Of a stretch of DNA of 37,432 nucleotides, positions 32,332-37,432 are shown in pieces. The stretch's first letter is position 1. Each line of letters opens with the position of its first letter. This DNA is from Azospirillaceae bacterium (GTDB taxonomy: Bacteria > Pseudomonadota > Alphaproteobacteria > Azospirillales > Azospirillaceae). The DNA lies in contig JANQHG010000185.1 of the NCBI GenBank assembly GCA_028277115.1, positions 1 through 37,432 of the forward strand, given 5' to 3'. The notes below the pieces were generated by a model that was not told the origin of the DNA, did not search any database, and saw only the letters and a program-made list of their open reading frames with translations. A program made the position numbers and the translations under genes.

Positions 32332-33327
32332 TCAGGCCGCCTCGCCCGGTGACGGCGGCGACGCCTGGGTGCCGCCGGCCGTCGCAGTGTCGCCGTCGGA
32401 CGGCCGCTTGCCGCCGAACAGCGTCTTTACCTTTTGCGCGACGCCGCTCAACTTGCGCCGCCCTGCGTCGGCGCCGCTCGCCTCACCAATCCCCTGGGTG
32501 ATTCGGTCGAGCGTAATCGCCAGCAGCACCACGCCAAGCCCGCCAACCGACGCCAATCCGACGTCAAGCCGCCCAATCCCCTGGTACACGATCAACCCAA
32601 GCCCTTCGGCTCCGATCAGCGCCGCGATCACGACCATCGACAAGGACAACATCAAGGTCTGGTTCAAGCCCGCCATGATCGTGCGCAAGGCCAGCGGAAT
32701 CTGAACCTCGATCAGCACCTGGCGCGGCGTCGAGCCGAAGGCGTACCCGGCTTCGACCAGCTCCTCAGGCACCTGGCGGATGCCGAGATTGGTCAGCCGG
32801 ATGATCGGCGGCATCGCGAAGATGATCGTCGCGATCACGCCCGGCACAATCCCGACCCCGAACAGCATCACCACCGGCACCAGATAGACGAATGCCGGGG
32901 TGGTCTGCATGATGTCGAGGATCGGGCGCACTGCCGTGGCAAAGGTATCGCTGCGCCCGGCCATCAGTCCGACCGGAATGCCGACCACGGCGCAGAACAA
33001 CACCGCGGTCAACACCATGGCAAGCGTCGCCATACTTTCCGGCCAGACGCCGACGATGTCGAGGACAACCAAAGACACCAGCGTGAACACCGCGATCGAC
33101 CGGCCGGCGAATCGCCACGCCAGCCACACCAGGATCACGACGAACACCACGAACGGGATTGCGTTGAACAGATTTTCAAGCCCGGTCAACACCTGATCGA
33201 CCGGCCATTGGATCGCCCGAAAAAACGGCCGAAGATTGGGCACCAGAATGCCCTTGACCAGGTAGTCGATCCACTCGTCGAGCGGCAGAACGAAGAAATC
33301 CGATGGCTTCGGCAGGAAATCGGTCAT
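32332..33327 (-). CDS. proW: Glycine betaine/proline ABC transporter permease
   Basis: The protein has 331 residues and about seven membrane helices between residues 55 and 285. The ProW/OpuAB core is visible: LDIMQTTPAFVYLVPVVMLFG, the EAA-like loop VPEELVEAGYAFGSTPRQVLIEVQIPLALRTIMAGLNQ and LGLIVYQGIG. The N-terminus (about 50 residues) before the first helix is typical of ProW. A hydrophilic 45-residue tail follows. It starts 3 bp after the stop of proV on the same strand, so they are one transcript. Confidence 0.92.
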   Translation of the reverse strand: MTDFLPKPSDFFVLPLDEWIDYLVKGILVPNLRPFFRAIQWPVDQVLTGLENLFNAIPFVVFVVILVWLAWRFAGRSIAVFTLVSLVVLDIVGVWPESMATLAMVLTAVLFCAVVGIPVGLMAGRSDTFATAVRPILDIMQTTPAFVYLVPVVMLFGVGIVPGVIATIIFAMPPIIRLTNLGIRQVPEELVEAGYAFGSTPRQVLIEVQIPLALRTIMAGLNQTLMLSLSMVVIAALIGAEGLGLIVYQGIGRLDVGLASVGGLGVVLLAITLDRITQGIGEASGADAGRRKLSGVAQKVKTLFGGKRPSDGDTATAGGTQASPPSPGEAA

Positions 33328-33330
33328 CGC

Positions 33331-34638
33331 TCACACCCTCGCGCCGTGATCGCCGCCGGTGGCGCCGGCGGGCGGCGCGACCTCGGCGGTACCGCCGCCC
33401 GTCGCCTCCTCGGCGGCGCCGTTGCCGACCTTGGCGCCGCTGGCTGCCCCCGGCGTCAACTGGGCGAACACGTCGAGCGGGTTGATCACCCCGACCAAGC
33501 GCTTGCGCTCGTTGACCACCGCGATCGGCACCCCGGCCTCACAGGCGCCGAAGAAGTCGGCGAGCGGCATAGATTCGTCGACCTGCGGGAAATCCTTGCG
33601 CACCAGATAGGTCACGTCGTGCAGGCCCTCGTCGAGCGCGCGGCCGACGTCGTCCTGCATGACCAGGCCTTCGGGCAGTCCCTTGGCGTCGGTGACATAG
33701 ACCCCGGGGCCGTCGAAGCCGTCGAAGATCGTCGCGATCGACTTGACGTTGGTGCGACCGAGCGGAATGCCCTCGAACGGCTGCATTACGGTGCCGGCGG
33801 TCACCACCCGGCCGCGATCGACATCCTGGGTGAACGCCTCGACATACGGGTCGGCCGGGCTGCCGACGATCTCTTCCGGGGTGCCGATCTGCACGAAGCG
33901 CCCCTGCTTCATAATCGCGACGCGATCGCCAAGCTTGAGCGCTTCGTTCAGATCGTGGGTGATGAAGATGATCGACTTGTGAAACTTGCGCTGCAGATCG
34001 ATCAACTCGTCCTGCATGTCGCGCCGGATCAGAGGGTCGAGCGCGCTGAACGGCTCGTCCATCAACAGAACCTCAGGCTCGACGGTCAACGCCCGGGCCA
34101 GACCAACCCGTTGCTTCATGCCGCCGGACAGGGCATCGGGGTAGCTGTCCGCCCAGTCGGCGAGCCCGACGACGTCCAGCCAGTTGAGCGCCGCCTTGCG
34201 CCGTTCGTCCGCCGCGACACCGCGGATTTTCAGGCCATACTCGGTGTTCTCAGCCACCGTGCGGTGCGGGAACAACGCAAAATGCTGAAAAACCATCCCA
34301 AGCTTGGTCAACCGGATCTCGCGCAGCCGGTCGTCGTCGGCGATGAGAATGTCTTCGTCGTCGATCCGAACCTGGCCCGAGGTCGGGTCGATCAGACGAT
34401 TGATACAGCGGATCAAGGTGGACTTGCCGGAGCCCGACAGGCCCATGACCACGAAGCTCTCGCCGGCTCCGACCTGGAAGGTGACATTGTTGACGCCGAC
34501 GACCTGGCCGGTATCGCGGAGGATTTCTTCGCGGGTGGCTCCGGTCTTGAGGCGCTCCAACGCCGCATCGGGATCGTCACCGAAAATTTTGGTTACTTCG
34601 ACGACATCCACTTTTGTAACGTTTTGTGTCTCAGACAT
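33331..34638 (-). CDS. proV: Glycine betaine/proline ABC transporter ATPase
   Basis: The protein has 435 residues. The ProV-type N-terminus (VTKIFG...LKTGATREEIL) is followed by Walker A GLSGSGKST (66-74), the signature LSGGMKQRVGLARAL, Walker B LLMDEPFSALD and ITHDLNEA. Residues 270-400 are a CBS-domain pair, used in OpuA-type transporters to sense ionic strength. The last 35 residues are Gly/Ala-rich. The frame is open upstream, but the ATG at 34638 (MSETQNVTKVDVVEV) fits the family. Just before it GTTCTC and GAGAAC (34663-34668 and 34639-34644) form a small inverted pair that could hide the weak GAGA ribosome site. Confidence 0.93.
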   Translation of the reverse strand: MSETQNVTKVDVVEVTKIFGDDPDAALERLKTGATREEILRDTGQVVGVNNVTFQVGAGESFVVMGLSGSGKSTLIRCINRLIDPTSGQVRIDDEDILIADDDRLREIRLTKLGMVFQHFALFPHRTVAENTEYGLKIRGVAADERRKAALNWLDVVGLADWADSYPDALSGGMKQRVGLARALTVEPEVLLMDEPFSALDPLIRRDMQDELIDLQRKFHKSIIFITHDLNEALKLGDRVAIMKQGRFVQIGTPEEIVGSPADPYVEAFTQDVDRGRVVTAGTVMQPFEGIPLGRTNVKSIATIFDGFDGPGVYVTDAKGLPEGLVMQDDVGRALDEGLHDVTYLVRKDFPQVDESMPLADFFGACEAGVPIAVVNERKRLVGVINPLDVFAQLTPGAASGAKVGNGAAEEATGGGTAEVAPPAGATGGDHGARV

Positions 34639-35102
34639 GTTCTCGCGTCTTGCTCGTTCCGGGAGAACGCCGCAGGCGCGACGCAGCGAGCGATCGCTCC
34701 CGCCATACGGCCACGGAGCGCCGACCCTTATCCAGATATCGGCTCGGTGCCGAGATTGCAATAGCCGGAGCACGGAGCCCGGTGAACCGAGGCCGGCGAC
34801 CAAAGCCGGAGACGCGAGGTCGGCGATTGGACGCCCAGTCCGAATCATGCGATGGCGCACCTGCGCGCGTCCCCACCATCGCCGCCACCGGGCCGGCGGC
34901 CGGTGCGTTGTTGCGGCAACACATCACCGGCCGGCCTTGCCATCGCGGGTCCGATCATCACATTTGCTTTTTCGGCTTTCAGAAAACATAACTCATAGGG
35001 CTATGGCACGGGTGGGACATCGTCCCAATAATGTCTGACAATATAAAGTCAAACCGGGGCAACACCGGTCGAACTGCAAGACGGGCAAGCGGGACAGGGC
35101 AG
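34639..35102. other. Divergent intergenic region between proV and the ArsR-type gene
   Basis: 464 bp. It holds the 5' end of the proV transcript, a perfect palindrome GAGCGATCGCTC (34688-34699), an AT-richer segment at 34965-35045 and the paired repeats listed below. No gene was seen. Confidence 0.5.
34994..35027. promoter_or_regulatory. Candidate operator: two inverted repeats before the ArsR-type gene
   Basis: CATAG-GG-CTATG (34994-35005) and TGGGAC-ATC-GTCCCA (35013-35027) lie next to each other in an AT-richer stretch. Position and symmetry suit a dimeric repressor acting on its own gene and perhaps proV. Confidence 0.45.
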
Positions 35103-35495
35103 ATGACATCGATTGCTAATCAAAAACCGAGCGTCGCGCCGATGGCGCGTCTGCTCAAGGCACTATCCAATGAGGATCGATTGCGTATCCTCTATTGCCT
35201 GGCCGAGGGAGAGCAATGCGTCGGAGATCTTGAACGTTTGTTGCAGATCCGCCAGCCGACCCTGTCGCAGCAGCTGGCGCGCCTGCGCACCGACGGTCTG
35301 GTCCGAACCCGACGCGACGGCAAGGTGATTTACTACAGCCTGGCCAGCCCCGAGGCGGAGGGCCTGATCGACGTTCTGTACTATCTCTACTGTGGCCCCG
35401 ACGATCAGGTGCCGCCGGGACGGCCGTCCAGGGCCCATCTGTGGGCACGGCCGGTCGGGGCCATGGGAATCGAGACGGCGGGCGACCGCGCCTGA
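35103..35495 (+). CDS. ArsR/SmtB-family transcriptional repressor
   Basis: The protein has 130 residues from the ATG at 35103. An ATG at 35031 would add 24 low-complexity residues and run over the candidate operator. The winged-helix core is complete: LLKALSNEDRLRILYCL, CVGDLERLL, QPTLSQQLARLRTDGLV as the recognition helix, and TRRDGKVIYYSLAS as the wing. Cysteines at 32, 39 and 97 could be sensor residues. Their spacing is near that of the paired thiols in persulfide sensors such as BigR/SqrR, but the match is not exact. It may control itself or the divergent betaine transporter genes. Confidence 0.85.
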   Translation: MTSIANQKPSVAPMARLLKALSNEDRLRILYCLAEGEQCVGDLERLLQIRQPTLSQQLARLRTDGLVRTRRDGKVIYYSLASPEAEGLIDVLYYLYCGPDDQVPPGRPSRAHLWARPVGAMGIETAGDRA

Positions 35496-35506
35496 CCGCG
35501 GACTGA

Positions 35507-35544
35507 CGCGCGCGGGACCGCCCGATCGGGCGGTCCCGCGCGCG
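35507..35544. terminator. 38-bp perfect palindrome between convergent genes
   Basis: 19-bp arms (CGCGCGCGGGACCGCCCGA and its complement) meet with no spacer at 35525/35526. It fills the 50-bp gap between the ArsR stop and the NYN stop and could end transcripts from both sides. There is no U-run. A protein-binding site is also possible. Confidence 0.55.
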
Positions 35545-35545
35545 C

Positions 35546-36949
35546 TCATCCGCCATCGCCGGCGCCATCGCCGGCACCGCCGGGCACAAGTTGATCGATC
35601 AGGCTGTCGTCAACCGCGCCCAGGAAGCGCGCGATCCGGTCGCGACACCCGGCGCGCAGCCGCCCCAGGATATCAGCGGCGGTCGCGACCCCCTCGGCCA
35701 GGCTCAGGCTTTGTTCGCTCAAGGGGCGGTCTGCCGGGCGACGCACGAACACGCCGCAGGCCGCGGTGGCGAGCAGCATCGCCTTGACCTGTTCCCGTGA
35801 CGGGCTGAGGTGATCGTCAAGCACGCAGTAGATTTCCTCAATCCACCAGGCGAGCTCGCGGTCGTCGGTCGGACGGGCAGCGATCTCGCCGGCCGCCGCT
35901 GCGGTCACCACCAAGGTTTCGGGCAGACGGATCGGCGGTTGGCCGTGCGCCAGCACCGCGACGTAACGCTCGAGCGACGGCGTGCGCACCTCCTCGGCCG
36001 ACAGATCGGGCAGGACCGGCCCCTCTTCGGCCGCGACACTGTCGCGCCGGTGAACGCTCGGCCCGTTGACCCCTTGGACCAGGCAGAACGGGCTGCCGGC
36101 AAGCGCATAGCGGCATAACTCCGCAAACTTCAAAAACTTGTGCTGGGTGAAATCGAACCCGGGCACCCGCGCGCTCAGCAGAGTACGCAGCTGCGACATC
36201 CCGATCCCGTCCCGCATGACCAAGGGCCGGGTGTGCCGGTCGTCCTGGCACGACTGGCACAACGCGCGCAGGAAGGTCGCGGCGCCGTCGAGGGTCTCGG
36301 CCTGCGCGGGCAGAGACGTCCGAGCCAGCGCGCCGCGGAACACCAACGGCACCTGGGGATCCGAACCGCCGCGCAACGGACCGCCCGCCGTCCCACCGCT
36401 TCGCTCGGTCGCCCAGTCCGACGCGGTCTCACCGTCCGCGATCGCATCGAGCCACAAGAAATCGTCACATACCGATTCGAGAACCCGGTTGATCGTCTTA
36501 CGCCAAGCGCAGCCAAGAACTATCTTGCCGTGTTCTCGAAGTTTTTTCGCTACTGCAGCATAACCTCCGTCGCCAGATACGATCACAAAAGTATCAATCC
36601 ATCCCTTGGTGAACACGGTCTCGGCAACATCGATCGTGAGTTGGATGTCCGCCGCATTCTTGTGCTGACCGAACGAAAAACCGAAGATCTGCACCGGGTC
36701 GATGCCGAGTTCGACGATCTCGCTGCGCATCATGCTGAGGCCCGGATGCGCCCAGTTGGCATAGGCGCGGCGGATCGCAATGGCGCCGGTCAGCGGCGAG
36801 GCATCGATCCGGCGATAGACCTCGCGCAACGACAGGGGTGGGAGTTGGCCCCGCCCGCTATAGCCGCCGATCAAGTTTTCGATGTCGAGAAACATCGCGG
36901 TGCGCGGACCGCTCTTTGCGATGCTCACAGGGCTGACCCTCGGCTTCAC
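35546..36949 (-). CDS. NYN-domain (PIN-like) nuclease with LOTUS/OST-HTH domain
   Basis: The protein has 467 residues from a GTG. A second GTG at 36928, after GAGGG, is also possible. Residues 17-170 form a NYN domain with the acidic set MFLDIEN (Asp22), KNAADIQL (Asp101) and VSGDGGY (Asp127), which fits metal-dependent RNA cleavage. Residues 225-285 resemble an OST-HTH/LOTUS domain (GIGMSQLRTLLSARVPGFDF, FLKFAELCRYAL), which binds RNA in animal and bacterial proteins. The C-terminal 180 residues are helical with no recognised motif. The architecture is that of LabA/limkain-like bacterial proteins. The RNA target is unknown. A palindrome lies just upstream. Confidence 0.85.
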   Translation of the reverse strand: MKPRVSPVSIAKSGPRTAMFLDIENLIGGYSGRGQLPPLSLREVYRRIDASPLTGAIAIRRAYANWAHPGLSMMRSEIVELGIDPVQIFGFSFGQHKNAADIQLTIDVAETVFTKGWIDTFVIVSGDGGYAAVAKKLREHGKIVLGCAWRKTINRVLESVCDDFLWLDAIADGETASDWATERSGGTAGGPLRGGSDPQVPLVFRGALARTSLPAQAETLDGAATFLRALCQSCQDDRHTRPLVMRDGIGMSQLRTLLSARVPGFDFTQHKFLKFAELCRYALAGSPFCLVQGVNGPSVHRRDSVAAEEGPVLPDLSAEEVRTPSLERYVAVLAHGQPPIRLPETLVVTAAAAGEIAARPTDDRELAWWIEEIYCVLDDHLSPSREQVKAMLLATAACGVFVRRPADRPLSEQSLSLAEGVATAADILGRLRAGCRDRIARFLGAVDDSLIDQLVPGGAGDGAGDGG

Positions 36950-36963
36950 AACTCGTCAGGTTT

Positions 36964-36990
36964 TTGAGTGTCTGATCAGACGAAACTCAA
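36964..36990. promoter_or_regulatory. Near-perfect inverted repeat upstream of the NYN gene
   Basis: The perfect 12-bp core GTCTGATCAGAC (36970-36981) is flanked by TTGAG and CTCAA. It sits 15 nt before the GTG at 36949. An operator is likelier than a terminator, because no T-run follows. Confidence 0.5.
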
Positions 36991-37331
36991 TCGCCCGAGC
37001 GTGTTCCCGACCGGAACAATCCCATGAACAATCCCACGAATCAAGTCACCAAAGCACCAGCGCGTGATGGAATAAAGTTCAGTACCGATATCGTTTCCCC
37101 CGGGTTTCCTGATCGACGCTCAAAAAAACAAGGGGCCTCCGGAGCACGGTTCGGGTCGGTCGCCAACGGACGACCTCGCAACCGGCGAGGGACGGAAACC
37201 TCCACCCTGGATCGGCACCACGGGGGCGTAACACGAAATCCGGTTGAACCGTTCCGTTTGGTCGGGGCTTAGGGCCGCACCCTGGTCGATCGGGAGCGCC
37301 CTGTCGCAGGCCCGCGCCCCGACATCGGCGG
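36991..37331. other. Intergenic region, no convincing gene
   Basis: 341 bp. A plus-strand frame (37024-37272, 82 codons) exists but has no ribosome site, family pattern or typical codon use. The NYN gene promoter should lie at the left end. Confidence 0.45.
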
Positions 37332-37432
37332 TGCCGCAAAGCTGAACTGCCGATGTTGGGGCGATCGGCCCCCACCGGCGATGCAAACAGGCAGACCGTG
37401 CCGGCCGATCGCCCCAACCTACAGGATCGGTG
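37332..37432 (+). repeat. Inverted-arm repeat element, conserved copy at window edge
   Basis: Nearly identical to 21447-21547. Arms at 37355-37370 and 37403-37418, a 32-nt loop with GATGCAAACAGGCAGACCGT, and the upstream GCCGCAAAGCTGAAC flank. It reaches the window end, so its right limit is not visible. Confidence 0.85.

Noticed and set aside
32434-34764. Plus-strand open frame of 776 codons
   Set aside because: It is antisense to proW and proV, which have full family motifs.
37024-37272. Possible small gene of 82 codons
   Set aside because: No ribosome site, no family similarity and poor codon bias. It is better read as intergenic.

Overview
The window is very GC-rich chromosomal DNA from an alphaproteobacterium, most likely Rhodospirillales-like. 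The evidence is the fabI-aroC pair, the ProVWX, PmbA/TldE, MltA and IalB-type proteins, and GC-rich intergenic repeats of alphaproteobacterial type. The genus cannot be named from the sequence. No tRNA, rRNA or CRISPR array was seen.

Layout. (1) 1-7402 is core-like: the 3' part of an AsmA-family gene, a small coiled-coil membrane protein, a YihY/BrkB membrane protein, and the run fabI-aroC-SDR reading away from a shared promoter region. (2) 7403-18427 looks accessory. It holds a translationally coupled HEPN protein + 864-residue double P-loop ATPase module on the minus strand, two kinds of gene debris (a truncated oligopeptide-binding protein gene and a second copy of the ATPase 3' end), a MoxR ATPase + VWA/metallopeptidase-like pair, a Uma2-type nuclease, an orphan periplasmic binding protein, a second solute-binding protein remnant with a large internal deletion, and a macro-domain/SRPBCC pair. 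(3) 18564-23665 holds a Pat-type acyl-CoA synthetase/GNAT protein and a secreted caspase-Ig-PAN protein, separated by two kinds of repeat. (4) 23880-28932 is a tightly packed envelope cluster: GH3 (NagZ-like), IalB-like, MltA and a YejA-like binding protein. It suggests release and capture of cell-wall fragments. (5) 28988-34638 holds pmbA/tldE and a proV-proW-proX type betaine/proline ABC importer. (6) 35103-37432 holds an ArsR-type repressor convergent with a NYN-LOTUS (PIN-like nuclease) gene, then an intergenic stretch ending in a repeat.

The best candidate for an undescribed system is the HEPN-ATPase module at 7431-10453. Its two genes share one base at stop and start. The ATPase carries a ParA/MinD-like 'GGVGR' site with both signature lysines replaced by arginine, plus a normal second P-loop. 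The base composition of its C-terminal half looks lower in GC than its neighbours, and a 177-bp copy of its 3' end lies 4.31 kb away beyond a broken gene. A MoxR-VWA module with a duplicated zincin-like domain and a Uma2 nuclease lie just beyond, so the stretch may be a defence or conflict island.

Two repeat families are visible. One is a GC-rich family (2397, 18401, 21311, 30496). The other is a roughly 100-bp element with perfect 16-bp inverted arms (21447, 37332, a diverged copy near 15652 and perhaps a relic near 23819). A solute-binding protein family is present as one intact gene (27112-28932) and two different broken copies.
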